Under the pieces are notes generated by a model. That model was not told the DNA's origin, made no database searches, and saw only the letters and a program-made list of their open reading frames with translations. DNA of 64,000 nt, taken from NCBI GenBank assembly GCA_019056435.1, contig CP077641.1:1178001-1242000 (forward strand). Reading direction: 5' to 3'. Shown piece by piece: positions 46,935 through 60,607 of this stretch. The first letter of the stretch is position 1. Each line of letters starts with the position of its first letter. The DNA is from Stutzerimonas stutzeri. GTDB taxonomy: Bacteria > Pseudomonadota > Gammaproteobacteria > Pseudomonadales > Pseudomonadaceae. The position numbers were made by a program, and so were the translations under genes.

Positions 46935-47069
46935 TCAGACTGCCAGACGCTTACGACCCTTGGCGCGACGACGCGACAGGACGGCACGGCCGTTCTTGGT
47001 GGCCATGCGAGCGCGGAAACCATGGGTACGGGCGCGCTTGAGAGTGCTCGGTTGGAAAGTGCGTTTCAT
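46935..47069 (-). CDS. rpmH: 50S ribosomal protein L34
   Basis: This 44-residue, very basic protein starts [20 protein letters not shown] and ends [12 protein letters not shown], the standard L34. The start ATG is at 47069 and the stop at 46935-46937. It is the first gene of the rpmH-rnpA-yidD-yidC operon, whose promoter must lie in the oriC region upstream. Confidence 0.97.
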   Translation of the reverse strand: MKRTFQPSTLKRARTHGFRARMATKNGRAVLSRRRAKGRKRLAV

Positions 47070-47177
47070 GATGCGTTACCTGGTGATCGGTTGCGAGCCG
47101 GAATGGCCCCCTTTTAAGAGACCGGCGATTGTAGAGAAGCTGTCGGGTCAGGTCAATTTCCAACCAGCAGGGTTCAA

Positions 47178-47509
47178 GCAAAAGAAATAGAAAAGAAGAA
47201 ATTTAAAAGCTCTTCTTTTTTAAAGCTTATGTATGGCGAGGTATGAATCTGTGGATAACCAACTGTACACCAGGCCATCCGGGCGCTTGAGACGTCGGAA
47301 ACCTTGGGGAGCAACGGTAGGCAACCGGTTCAGATGCGGTGACTGACCTGTGCATTAAAGCCTAATTTATCCACAGACCGCGTTGGTCCCATGTTTTGCA
47401 CCGACTTATGCCGAGGGTTCAGCCCCACTTATCTACAGGGCTCCGTAGGCTTGCTCGCCAATAGCGTATCGTCGTTATTTCGAACGATTGCGGTCGTCGC
47501 TGTGGATAA
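47178..47509. other. oriC: Chromosomal replication origin oriC (rpmH-dnaA intergenic)
   Basis: Perfect DnaA boxes lie at 47250-47258 (TGTGGATAA), 47367-47375 (TTATCCACA) and 47501-47509 (TGTGGATAA), with a one-mismatch box TTATCTACA at 47429-47437. An AT-rich, purine/pyrimidine-biased tract at 47178-47235 is a candidate unwinding element. The position between rpmH and dnaA is the established Pseudomonas oriC position. It also holds the promoters for dnaA (plus) and rpmH (minus). The full gap is 47070-47572. Confidence 0.9.
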
Positions 47510-47572
47510 GAGGCGGAGGGCGACGCTACAATGACGTCCGTTTTTCGAGCTCGACAGCGTCTAGGAGATTCC

Positions 47573-49032
47573 GTGTCGGTGGAACTTTGGCAGCAGTGCA
47601 TTGACCTCCTCAGGGATGAACTGCCAGCCCAGCAATTCAACACATGGATACGACCACTTCAGGTGGAGGCCGAGGGGGATGAGCTCCGGGTCTACGCCCC
47701 GAATCGCTTTGTGCTCGACTGGGTGAACGAAAAATACCTGTCACGTTTGATGGAGTTACTCGCCGAGCGCGCCACGGGTTTGGCACCGGTGCTTTCTCTG
47801 CTTATTGGCAGCAAGCGAACGGCGGCCGCCGCGTTGCCACCTGCTTCGGCTGCACGTACCGCGGAGGCGCCATCGAAACCCCTGTCCGCGATGACGTCGG
47901 AGATTCTCCAGGCTGGGTCCCCTGCTGAACCAGCTCCGCCAGCCGCAGCGGAATCGGTCGCCACGCCAGCTAGAACCGAGCGTAACGTTCAGGTGGAAGG
48001 CGGGCTCAAGCACACCAGCTACCTCAATCGAACCTTCACATTCGAGAACTTCGTGGAAGGTAAGTCCAACCAGTTGGCGCGCGCGGCAGCCTGGCAGGTC
48101 GCCGACAACCCCAAGCATGGCTATAACCCGCTGTTTCTTTATGGAGGCGTCGGTCTTGGCAAGACGCACCTGATGCATGCGGTGGGCAACCATCTGTTGA
48201 AGAAGAACCCGAACGCCAAGGTGGTTTACCTGCATTCCGAGCGATTCGTGGCTGACATGGTAAAAGCGCTCCAGCTCAATGCGATCAATGAGTTCAAGCG
48301 GTTTTATCGATCAGTCGACGCGTTGCTGATCGATGACATTCAGTTCTTCGCCAAGAAGGAGCGCTCGCAGGAGGAGTTCTTCCACACCTTCAATGCGTTG
48401 CTCGAGGGCGGCCAGCAAGTCATCCTGACCAGCGATCGGTATCCAAAGGAAATCGACGGCCTCGAAGAACGCCTCAAATCACGTTTCGGTTGGGGTTGAC
48501 CGTGGCGGTCGAGCCGCCTGAGTTGGAAACCCGCGTGGCGATTCTCATGAAGAAGGCCGACCAGGCCAATGTCGAGCTTCCACACGACGCAGCCTTCTTC
48601 ATCGCGCAGCGCATCCGGTCGAATGTTCGAGAGCTTGAGGGCGCCTTGAAACGTGTCATTGCGCATGCGCATTTCATGGGGCGCGACATCACCATCGAAC
48701 TGATCCGCGAGTCGCTCAAAGACCTGCTTGCGCTTCAAGACAAGCTAGTGAGTGTGGATAACATCCAGCGCACCGTGGCCGAGTACTACAAGATCAAGAT
48801 CGCTGATCTCCTGTCGAAACGTCGGTCGCGCTCAGTGGCGCGTCCACGGCAGGTCGCGATGGCGCTATCGAAGGAGCTGACCAACCACAGCTTGCCCGAA
48901 ATTGGTGACGCCTTTGGTGGTCGCGATCACACGACGGTGCTCCATGCTTGTCGTAAAATTGCTGAACTCCGCGAATTGGACGCCGATATTCGTGAAGATT
49001 ACAAGAATTTGCTGCGTACTTTAACAACCTGA
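47573..49032 (+). CDS. dnaA: Chromosomal replication initiator DnaA; frameshifted
   Basis: DnaA binds the boxes in oriC and opens the duplex. Domain I starts [20 protein letters not shown]; the AAA+ domain has [16 protein letters not shown] and LLIDDIQFF; domain IV has the DnaA signature [15 protein letters not shown]. The start is a GTG at 47573 after TAGGAGATTCC; the frame is open further upstream but not DnaA-like. One base is missing in the G4 run at 48492-48495: repair gives [19 protein letters not shown] and one protein of about 487 residues. As given it would be split in the AAA+ domain, which a viable cell could not tolerate. Confidence 0.96.
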
Positions 49033-49069
49033 ACAGATTGCCGACCTCCACCAGGTAAGGGACCAGACC

Positions 49070-50173
49070 ATGCATTTCACTATTCAGCGCGAAGCCCTGT
49101 TGAAACCTCTGCAGCTGGTTGCGGGCGTCGTCGAACGCCGTCAAACCTTGCCTGTGCTGTCCAACGTCCTGCTGGTGGTGGAAAACCACCAGTTGTCGTT
49201 GACCGGTACCGACCTGGAGGTCGAACTGGTTGGCCGTGTGACGCTGGAAGACGCCTCTGAGCCAGGCGAGATCACCGTGCCGGCACGCAAACTGATGGAC
49301 ATCTGCAAGAGCCTTCAGCCGGACGCATTGATAGACATCCGTCTCGACGATAGCAAAGTCGTCATCAAGTCCGGGCGTAGCCGGTTTACGCTGTCCACCC
49401 TGCCGGCCAATGACTTCCCCGCCGTCGAGGAGGGTCCCGGTTCGCTGAGCTTCACCGTGAACCAGGGCAAGATGCGCCGCCTCATCGAGCGTAGCGGCTT
49501 TGCCATGGCGCAGCAGGACGTACGGTACTACCTCAACGGCATGCTCATCGAAGTCTCTAACGGCATGCTCAGGGCGGTCGCCACCGATGGTCACCGCCTG
49601 GCAATGTGTTCCATGCAGGCCGGCATCGAGCAGCCAGATCGTCATCAGGTGATCGTTCCGCGCAAAGGCATTCTAGAACTGGCCCGTTTGCTGACGGAAC
49701 AGGACGGTGACGTCAGCATCGTACTGGGGCAGCACCATATTCGCGCCACTACGGGCGAGTTCACCTTTACCTCTAAGCTTGTGGACGGGAAATTCCCGGA
49801 CTACGAACGGGTTTTGCCTCGTGGCGGCGACAAGCTGGTGGTGGGCGAACGTCAGACGTTGCGAGAAGCCTTCAGTCGTACTGCGATTCTGTCCAACGAA
49901 AAATATCGGGGTATCCGCCTGCAACTGGAAAGCGGCTTGCTCAAGATCCAGGCCAACAACCCGGAACAGGAAGAAGCTGAGGAAGAAGTGGCTGTTGATT
50001 ACAATGGCGGCCCGTTGGAAATCGGTTTCAACGTCAGCTACCTGCTGGATGTGCTTGGAGTAATGACGGCCGACCAGGTGCGCCTGATCCTGTCCGACGC
50101 CAATAGCAGTGCGTTGGTGCAGGAGTTCGACAACGACGATTCGGCTTATGTCGTCATGCCGATGCGCCTGTAA
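49070..50173 (+). CDS. dnaN: DNA polymerase III beta subunit (sliding clamp) DnaN
   Basis: This 367-residue clamp has three repeated domains. It starts MHFTIQREALLKPLQLVAGV and ends with DSAYVVMPMRL, the universal clamp C terminus (VMPMRL). It follows dnaA by 37 bases, with recF 10 bases after it. The frame is intact. Confidence 0.97.
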   Translation: MHFTIQREALLKPLQLVAGVVERRQTLPVLSNVLLVVENHQLSLTGTDLEVELVGRVTLEDASEPGEITVPARKLMDICKSLQPDALIDIRLDDSKVVIKSGRSRFTLSTLPANDFPAVEEGPGSLSFTVNQGKMRRLIERSGFAMAQQDVRYYLNGMLIEVSNGMLRAVATDGHRLAMCSMQAGIEQPDRHQVIVPRKGILELARLLTEQDGDVSIVLGQHHIRATTGEFTFTSKLVDGKFPDYERVLPRGGDKLVVGERQTLREAFSRTAILSNEKYRGIRLQLESGLLKIQANNPEQEEAEEEVAVDYNGGPLEIGFNVSYLLDVLGVMTADQVRLILSDANSSALVQEFDNDDSAYVVMPMRL

Positions 50174-50182
50174 CCGTCTTGA

Positions 50183-53705
<3,523 letters not shown>

Positions 53706-53753
53706 TCAGTCGTTGCCTTCTTCCGCCGCGGCTAGCGGAGGAGCATTGATCTC

Positions 53754-53804
53754 ACCCCGCTTATCCTCTGCGTTGTGGCAGTCGGATACGCGGGGTTTCT
53801 TTTT
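53754..53804 (+). terminator. Terminator after gyrB
   Basis: ACCCCGC (53754-53760) pairs with GCGGGGT (53790-53796), extended by TTATCC/GGATAC with a mismatch, and is followed by TTCTTTTT. It lies about 50 bases past the gyrB stop and just before a parS site. Confidence 0.78.
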
Positions 53805-53810
53805 GACGCG

Positions 53811-53826
53811 TGTTCCACGTGGAACC
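53811..53826. other. parS: parS site downstream of gyrB
   Basis: TGTTCCACGTGGAACC is identical to the recF site at 50603. It lies between the gyrB terminator and ahpF, about 6 kb from the dnaA start. Confidence 0.9.
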
Positions 53827-53937
53827 ATCACCGATAGTCTAAGCGCATCATGGCGCTTTGCTTAATCAATTTTCGAGCTACGCAAGACCGACCTAACATG
53901 GCTCATCGAATCAGATCGGCTCACTTGGGGAATCAAC

Positions 53938-55503
53938 ATGCTCGACAACAACCTGAAAGCGCAACTCAAAACCTACCTGGAAAAGGTCACCCTGCCGTTC
54001 GAGATCGTCGCGTCCCTCGGTGACGGCGCCAAGTCTCAGGAAATGCTCGCCCTGCTGGAAGAGATCGCCAGCCTGAGCGACAAGATCACCCTGCGCACCG
54101 ATGGCAACGACGTTCGCAAGCCATCGTTCGCACTCAACCGCATCGGCGGCAACATCAGCCTGCGTTTCGCCGGCATCCCGATGGGGCACGAATTCACCTC
54201 GCTGGTCCTAGCGCTGTTGCAGGTCGGTGGTCATCCGTCCAAGACCGCACCGGAGATCATCGAGCAGATCAAAAACCTCGACGGCGAGTACCACTTCGAA
54301 ACCTACTTCTCGCTGTCCTGCCAGAACTGCCCGGACGTGGTCCAGGCGCTGAACCTGATGGCCGTACTCAACCCGAACATCCGCCACGTCGCCATCGACG
54401 GCGCGCTGTTCCAGGAAGAGGTCACGGTGCGCCAGATCATGTCCGTGCCGAGCATCTACCTCAATGGCGAGCTGTTCGGCCAGGGCCGCATGGGCGAGGA
54501 AGAGATCCTCGCCAAGCTGGACACCGGCGCCTCGGCACGCGATGCCGAGAAGCTCAGCGCTAAAGAGGCCTTCGACGTGCTGGTGGTGGGCGGTGGCCCG
54601 GCCGGCGCCGCCGCGGCCATCTACGCGGCGCGCAAGGGCATCCGCACCGGTGTCGCGGCCGAGCGCTTCGGCGGCCAGGTGCTGGACACCATGGCCATCG
54701 AGAACTTCATCTCGGTCAACGAGACCGAAGGCCCGAAACTGGCCCGCGCACTGGAAAACCACGTGCGCGAATATGACGTCGACATCATGAACCTGCAGCG
54801 CGCCGCCGCGCTGATCCCGGCGTCCAGCGAAGGCGGCCTGCACGAGATCAAGCTGGAAAATGGCGGCTCGCTGAAGGCCAAGACACTGATCCTCGCCACC
54901 GGCGCGCGCTGGCGCGAAATGAACGTACCCGGCGAGCAGGAATACCGCGGCCGTGGCGTCGCCTACTGCCCACACTGCGACGGCCCGCTGTTCAAGGGCA
55001 AGCGCGTGGCGGTGATTGGTGGCGGTAACTCCGGCGTCGAAGCGGCGATTGACCTGGCCGGTATCGTCGCCCAGGTGACGCTGCTCGAATTCGACAGCCA
55101 GCTGCGCGCCGACGCCGTGTTGCAGAAGAAGCTCTACAGCCTGCCGAACGTCACCGTGATCACCAGCGCCCTGACCAGCGAAGTGAGCGGCGACGGCCAG
55201 AAGGTCACCGGGCTGACCTACAAGGACCGCAACTCCAGCGAATTCCACAGCCTGGATCTGGAGGGGATCTTCGTGCAGATCGGCCTGCTGCCGAACTCGG
55301 ATTGGCTCAAGGGCACCGTCGAGCTGACCTCGCGCGGCGAGATCATCGTCGACGCACGCGGCGAGACCTCGCTGCCGGGTATCTTCGCGGCGGGCGACGT
55401 GACGACCGTGCCGTACAAGCAGATCGTCATCGCGGTCGGCGAAGGCGCCAAGGCCTCGCTCAGCGCCTTCGATCACCTGATCCGCAGTTCGGTCCAGCAC
55501 TGA
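53938..55503 (+). CDS. ahpF: Alkyl hydroperoxide reductase subunit F (AhpF)
   Basis: This 521-residue flavoprotein passes electrons from NADH to the peroxiredoxin AhpC. The N-terminal thioredoxin-like domain has [14 protein letters not shown]; the FAD motif [14 protein letters not shown] and the active disulfide CPHCDGPLF are present, with the NAD motif [11 protein letters not shown]. The ATG at 53938 follows GGGGAATCAAC. No ahpC is adjacent, although the two genes usually form one operon. It sits alone between gyrB and plsC, flanked by terminators. The frame is intact. Confidence 0.93.
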   Translation: MLDNNLKAQLKTYLEKVTLPFEIVASLGDGAKSQEMLALLEEIASLSDKITLRTDGNDVRKPSFALNRIGGNISLRFAGIPMGHEFTSLVLALLQVGGHPSKTAPEIIEQIKNLDGEYHFETYFSLSCQNCPDVVQALNLMAVLNPNIRHVAIDGALFQEEVTVRQIMSVPSIYLNGELFGQGRMGEEEILAKLDTGASARDAEKLSAKEAFDVLVVGGGPAGAAAAIYAARKGIRTGVAAERFGGQVLDTMAIENFISVNETEGPKLARALENHVREYDVDIMNLQRAAALIPASSEGGLHEIKLENGGSLKAKTLILATGARWREMNVPGEQEYRGRGVAYCPHCDGPLFKGKRVAVIGGGNSGVEAAIDLAGIVAQVTLLEFDSQLRADAVLQKKLYSLPNVTVITSALTSEVSGDGQKVTGLTYKDRNSSEFHSLDLEGIFVQIGLLPNSDWLKGTVELTSRGEIIVDARGETSLPGIFAAGDVTTVPYKQIVIAVGEGAKASLSAFDHLIRSSVQH

Positions 55504-55517
55504 CTGAGCGGCGGACA

Positions 55518-55550
55518 TGAAAAAAGGGAGCCAGTTGGCTCCCTTTTTTT
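55518..55550. terminator. Bidirectional terminator between ahpF and plsC
   Basis: GGGAGCCA and TGGCTCCC pair across a two-base loop, with an A-run before and a T7 run after. It serves ahpF (plus) and plsC (minus). Confidence 0.93.
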
Positions 55551-55567
55551 GTCGACAAGGCCTGTGA

Positions 55568-56305
55568 TCAAGCTTGGGTTTCGAGCCGCTGAACCTCGGC
55601 GTTGACCCAATCTTCAGCGCGCTGGTTGAGTTCGGCAACCGCGCGCGGCCCCTCGCTTTCGGCGTGCATCGCTGGCCCAATGACCACCTGGATGGTACCG
55701 GGTCGCTTGCCCCAGCCAGCTTTTGGCCAAAAACTTCCGGCGTTATGCGCGATTGGCAGTACCGGCAGTTTGGCGTTGGCGGCCAAGGCGGCGCCGCTGC
55801 GGGAGAACTTGCCGTTCTGCCCAACCGGCACTCGAGTGCCTTCCGGGAAGATGAGCACCCAGGCGCCCTGCTCTAGACGCTCCTGGCCTTGCTTGGCAAC
55901 CTGCCTAAGGGCCGCTTTCGGATTGTTGCGATCAATGGCGATGGGTTTGAGCAGCATGATCGCCCAGCCAAAGAACGGCACATACAGCAGCTCGCGTTTT
56001 AGCACCTGGCTCAACGGCTCGAAATAAGCCGAGAGGAAGAATGTCTCCCAGGTGCTCTGATGCTTCGACAGGATGACGCAGGGTGTGGACGGGATGTTCT
56101 CCTGTCCGCTGACTTCATAGCGCAGACCGATAATGGTCTTGGCCAGCCATACCGCATTGCGGCACCAGGCCTGAACCACGAAACGGTAACGGGCACGGAA
56201 CGACATGAAGGGCGCGACGACCAGGCATATGAGGCACCAGACCAGGGCGCTCAGGGCCAGCAGGGCATAGAACAAGGCGATCCGTACGGTATAAGCGAGA
56301 CTCAT
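55568..56305 (-). CDS. plsC: 1-acyl-sn-glycerol-3-phosphate acyltransferase (PlsC-like)
   Basis: This 245-residue membrane-associated acyltransferase makes phosphatidic acid. An N-terminal helix (IALFYALLALSALVWCLICL) anchors it. The catalytic motif is SKHQSTWETFF, where the usual HX4D reads HX4E, as in other pseudomonad members. FPEGTR (about residues 158-163) is the glycerol-phosphate binding motif. Its start overlaps the gmhB stop as ATGA. Its place after gyrB (ahpF apart) and beside gmhB matches the P. aeruginosa gene order. Confidence 0.88.
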   Translation of the reverse strand: MSLAYTVRIALFYALLALSALVWCLICLVVAPFMSFRARYRFVVQAWCRNAVWLAKTIIGLRYEVSGQENIPSTPCVILSKHQSTWETFFLSAYFEPLSQVLKRELLYVPFFGWAIMLLKPIAIDRNNPKAALRQVAKQGQERLEQGAWVLIFPEGTRVPVGQNGKFSRSGAALAANAKLPVLPIAHNAGSFWPKAGWGKRPGTIQVVIGPAMHAESEGPRAVAELNQRAEDWVNAEVQRLETQA

Positions 56306-56880
56306 CGCGACTCCTTCAACAGGTGGTCCACCACCGAGGCCAGATCATCGAACACCTGCGTACCCGGCGGTAGCGTACCTTCCAGGGTGCGTTGCCCTTT
56401 GCCCGTCCTGACCAGGTAAGGCTCGCCGCCGAGCTGCATGCCGGCTTGCAGGTCGCGAAGGCTGTCGCCAATGACCGGCACGCCTTTGAGGTCTGCGAGG
56501 TGGAAGTGCTCGGCAATCGTCGCGAACAGACCGGGTAACGGCTTGCGACATGTGCAGCCGGCTTCCGGGCCGTGCGGGCAATGCACGACAAGGTCGATGC
56601 GACCGCCCTGCTCCATCACCAGCTGCTGCATCCTGAAATGCATGTCGTCCAGCGTGCGGGCATCGAATAGGCCGCGCGCCAGGCCGGATTGGTTGGTCGC
56701 AACCGCGACCGTCCAGCCAGCCTGGCACAGCCGTGCGATGGCCTCGATCGATCCGGGGATCGGGACCCACTCGGCCACGCTCTTGACGTAGGCGTCGGAG
56801 TCCTCGTTAATCACCCCGTCACGGTCCAGGACGACCAGTCTGACCGGTCTAGCCAAGTGCGGAAATGTCGGCGACGCCAA
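56302..56880 (-). CDS. gmhB: D-glycero-beta-D-manno-heptose-1,7-bisphosphate 7-phosphatase GmhB
   Basis: This HAD-family phosphatase of the LPS heptose pathway has nucleophile Asp in LDRDGVIN and the zinc motif [14 protein letters not shown]. It is 192 residues from the TTG at 56880, which has AGAGG about eight bases upstream; a second TTG at 56856 is possible. It overlaps the glyS 3' end by 32 bases. The frame is intact. Confidence 0.88.
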   Translation of the reverse strand: MASPTFPHLARPVRLVVLDRDGVINEDSDAYVKSVAEWVPIPGSIEAIARLCQAGWTVAVATNQSGLARGLFDARTLDDMHFRMQQLVMEQGGRIDLVVHCPHGPEAGCTCRKPLPGLFATIAEHFHLADLKGVPVIGDSLRDLQAGMQLGGEPYLVRTGKGQRTLEGTLPPGTQVFDDLASVVDHLLKESR

Positions 56881-58903
56881 GGAACAATCCTCTCAACCGG
56901 GCCAGCAATGCATAGCGGTTGGCGCGTACCGAAGCATCTTCGGCATTGACCAGCACCGCCTCGAAAAAGGCGTCCACAGGGCCGCGCAGGTGCGCAAGCC
57001 GCTCCAGCGCCTCACGGTACTGCCGCGCCGCCGCGAGCGGCTGAACGGCCTGCTCGGCTTGCTGAAGCGCGGAGTACAAGGAGAACTCGGTCGCGTTGTC
57101 GAACCAGCGCGGTTCGACGGTCGCCGGCAGCTTCGCCTCGAACTTGCTCAACAGGTTGGAGACACGCTTGTTCGCAGCCGCCAGCGCCTCGGCTTCGGGC
57201 AGTTGGCGGAACGCCTGGACCGCCTGCACGCGTTGGTCGAAATCCAGCGCCGAGGCCGGCTTTACGGCACGGACCGACAAGTAGGACGCGACATCGATGC
57301 CTTCGTCCTCATAGCGGGCGCGCAGGCGGTCGAAGATGAACTCGAGCACCTGCTCGTCCAGGCCGGCTGCCTTGACCTGGCTGCCGAACTGCCCGATAGC
57401 GAAATTGACGGCCTGGACCAGGTCCAGATCCAGCTGTTTTTCGACGAGGATACGCAGCACACCGAGCGCGGCGCGACGCAACGCGTAGGGGTCCTTGCTA
57501 CCGGTGGGCAGCATGCCGATGCCGAAAATGCCGACCAGCGTATCGAGCTTGTCCGCGACCGCGAGAATCGCGCCAGTCTCGGTGCTCGGCAGTTCGGCAC
57601 CAGCGCCGCGCGGCATGTACTGCTCGTTCAGCGCAAGGGCGACATCGTTGGGCTCGCCATCGTTAAGCGCATAGTAGTAGCCCGCCACGCCTTGCATTTC
57701 GGGGAATTCACCCACCATCTCGGTCGCTAGGTCGCACTTGCTGAGCAGGCCGGCGCGTGCCGCCCATTGCGCATTGGCCTGCACGTTACCGGCGATGAAG
57801 GCGGCGAGCTTGGAGACACGCACCGCCTTGTCGTAGACGGTACCGAGCTGCGCCTGGAAGACTACGTTCTTCAGACGGTCGTTGAAGGTCTCGAGCCGCT
57901 GCTTCTTGTCCTGCTTGAAGAAGAACTCGGCGTCGGTCAGGCGTGGACGCACAACCTTCTCGTTGCCTGCGACGACCTGCGCCGGATCACGGCTGGCGAT
58001 GTTGGCCACGGTGATGAAGCGAGGCAGCAGCTTGCCCTGGGCATCGAGCAGGCAGAAATACTTCTGGTTGTCTTGCATGGTGCTGATCAGCGCTTCCTGG
58101 GGCACTTCGAGGAAGCGCTCCTCGAACGAGCAGACCAGCGGAACCGGCCACTCGACCAGCGCGGTGACTTCATCCAGCAAGGCGGGGGCACGATGGCTGT
58201 GCCGTTCTGCTCGGCTGCCAGCTCGTCGACCCGCTTGGCGATCAAGGCGCGACGCTCGGCGAAATCGGCGATCACGTGCGCAGCGCGCAGGTCTTCCAGG
58301 TAGCTGGACGGCTTGGAGATCCGCACCGGGCCCGGGCTATGGAAGCGATGGCCACGAGATTCCTGACCGGCCCGCTGAGCCAGCAGCGTGCAGTCGACGA
58401 CCTGATCCCCAAACAGCATCACCAGCCACTGGGTCGGACGCACGAATTCTTCCTTGCGCGCGGCCCAGCGCATGCGCTTGGGAATCGGCAGTTCATTCAG
58501 CGCGTTTTCGACGATGCCTGGGAGCAGCTTGGTCGTTGCTTCTCCGGGGATGGTGCGGCTGTACTTGAGCTTCGGACCGCTGCGATCGATTTCCGACAGC
58601 TCCACGCCGCACTTGCGCGCAAAGCCGAGGGCGGCCTGGGTCGGCTCGCCGTCGGCATCGAAAGCGGCCTGCAGCGGCGGGCCGTCTAGGTTGACGCTGC
58701 GGTCGGGCTGTTCGGTTTCCAGGCTTTGCACGAGAACGGCCAGGCGTCGCGGGGCCGCAAAAAGACTGGACCCGGGCATGCAGCAGTCCCGCCTCTTTCA
58801 GGCCTTTTTCGATGCCGGTACGGAAGGCCTCCGACAGCTTGGTCAGCGCCTTGGGTGGCAGCTCTTCGGTGCCGAGTTCGACGAGGAAATCCAGTGCACT
58901 CAT
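56849..58903 (-). CDS. glyS: Glycyl-tRNA synthetase beta subunit GlyS; two frameshifts
   Basis: This is the tRNA-binding subunit of the alpha2beta2 glycyl-tRNA synthetase, about 685 residues. The N terminus is [19 protein letters not shown], and the middle has [18 protein letters not shown]. An A5 run (58759-58763) should be A4, joining [16 protein letters not shown]5 run (58184-58188) should be G6, joining [20 protein letters not shown]. The remainder to 56849 is intact, including the anticodon-binding C terminus. The start overlaps the glyQ stop as ATGA. Confidence 0.94.
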
Positions 58904-59873
58904 TCTGCTGCCTCCAGCTTGGCCAGTACTTCGTCACGCAGGTCGGGGGCGGCCATCGGGAAGCCCAGCTTGGCACGCGCCTGCAGGTAGCTCTGGGCCA
59001 CGGCGCGAGCCAGGGCGCGAACGCGAAGGATGTACTGCTGGCGCGCGGTCACCGAAATGGCACGGCGGGCGTCCAGCAGGTTGAAGGTATGAGAGGCCTT
59101 GACCACCATTTCGTAAGTCGGCAGAGGCAGCTGGAGGTCGATGAGGCGATTCGCCTCGGCCTCGTAGAAGTCGAACAGCTCGAACAGCTTGTCCACGTTG
59201 GCGTGTTCGAAGTTGTAGGTCGACTGCTCGACTTCGTTCTGATGGAAGACATCGCCATAGGTGACCTTGCCGAAGGGGCCATCGGTCCAGACCAGGTCGT
59301 AGACCGAGTCCACGCCCTGGAGGTACATCGCCAGGCGCTCCAGGCCATAGGTGATTTCGCCCGTGACCGGGTAGCACTCGACGCCGCCCACCTGCTGGAA
59401 ATAGGTGAATTGAGTGACTTCCATGCCGTTCAACCAGACTTCCCAACCCAGGCCCCAGGCACCCAGGGTCGGCGATTCCCAGTTGTCTTCGACGAAACGC
59501 ACGTCGTGGACCGAAGTGTCGACGCCGATCCGGCGCAGCGACTCAAGGTACAGGTCCTGGATATTGTCCGGGTTGGGCTTGAGCACGACCTGGAACTGGT
59601 AGTAGTGCTGCAGGCGGTTGGGATTCTCACCGTAGCGGCCATCGGCCGGGCGGCGCGAAGGCTGAACATAGGCGGCATTCCAGGTTTCGGGCCGATGGCC
59701 CGCAGGAAGGTGGCGGTATGGAAGGTACCGGCGCCCATCTCCATGTCATAGGGTTGCAGAACGACGCAACCCTGCTCGGCCCAGTAGCTTTGCAGGGCGA
59801 GGATCAGGTCTTGGAAGGTGCGCACGGCAGGCGTAGGCTGGGTCAAAATTTCACCTGTGCTGGGCTTCGACAT
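58900..59873 (-). CDS. glyQ: Glycyl-tRNA synthetase alpha subunit GlyQ; frameshifted
   Basis: This is the catalytic subunit of the heterotetrameric glycyl-tRNA synthetase, about 324 residues. [20 protein letters not shown] and [19 protein letters not shown] (class II motif region) start it. One base is missing in the G3 run at 59689-59691: repair gives [21 protein letters not shown]. The remaining part ([20 protein letters not shown]) is intact to 58900. It is normally essential. Confidence 0.95.
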
Positions 59874-59981
59874 AAAGCCCCGGAGTATACCCGATTACAC
59901 CCCGAACCCGGCGCCAGCCCGGCGTCTGGGATGCGTTTTCACCGGTGGGCGCCCTGCCCGCTCTTCCAAGGAAGCCGAAGC

Positions 59982-60545
59982 ATGCCGCGTTGCACGTGGT
60001 GCACGAACGACCCGCTGTATACCCAGTATCACGATCAGGAATGGGGCGTGCCGAATCGCGACCCACAGGCCTTGTTCGAATTCCTGTTGCTGGAAGGCTT
60101 CCAGGCGGGGCTGTCCTGGATCACTGTGCTCAGGAAGCGCGAACGCTACCGGCAGGTGCTGTTCGGCTTCGATGCGCAGCGGCTGGCGCAGATGACCGAT
60201 GCCGAAATCGACGAACGAATGCAGGACCCGGGCATCATCCGTAATCGGCGCAAGCTCGAGGCCGCTCGGCGCAATGCGCAGGCCTGGCTTGAGCTGGACG
60301 AGCCGGCTGCGTGGCTGTGGTCCTTCGTCGGCGGCGAGCCGAAGATCAACCACTTCACGTCGAACACGCAAATCCCGGCGGTCACCCCCGAAGCCCAGGC
60401 CATGAGCCGAGCCTTGAAGAAGGCCGGCTTCAGTTTTGTCGGGCCGACCATCTGCTACGCGTTCATGCAGGCCAGCGGCATGGTCATGGACCATACCCTC
60501 GATTGCGACCGCTATCGCGCACTCTCCGCCGACGCAAGCGCTTAG
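59982..60545 (+). CDS. tag: 3-methyladenine DNA glycosylase I (Tag)
   Basis: This 187-residue base-excision enzyme removes 3-methyladenine. The zinc-binding residues are in place: Cys4 and His17 (CTWCTNDPLYTQYH) and the C-terminal His/Cys pair in MDHTLDCDRY. The helical core has LLLEGFQAGLSWITVLRKRE, and SFVGPTICYAFMQASGMV is characteristic. The ATG at 59982 follows GAAGCCGAAGC. It is divergent from glyQ. The frame is intact. Confidence 0.95.
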   Translation: MPRCTWCTNDPLYTQYHDQEWGVPNRDPQALFEFLLLEGFQAGLSWITVLRKRERYRQVLFGFDAQRLAQMTDAEIDERMQDPGIIRNRRKLEAARRNAQAWLELDEPAAWLWSFVGGEPKINHFTSNTQIPAVTPEAQAMSRALKKAGFSFVGPTICYAFMQASGMVMDHTLDCDRYRALSADASA

Positions 60546-60607
60546 CGGCGCCGGGCGAGAGTCGAGCGCGCGAAGCGGTTACACTTGCCGTTTTGGATGG
60601 TGGGGAG

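Noticed and set aside
47573..49032. dnaA as two separate genes or a pseudogene
   Set aside because: The two pieces join perfectly with one base at a G-run, and the initiator is indispensable. The many similar breaks elsewhere point to sequence error.
54208..55824. A 538-codon minus-strand frame opposite ahpF
   Set aside because: It is a shadow of ahpF, spans the strong terminator at 55518-55550 and has no ribosome binding site or domain.
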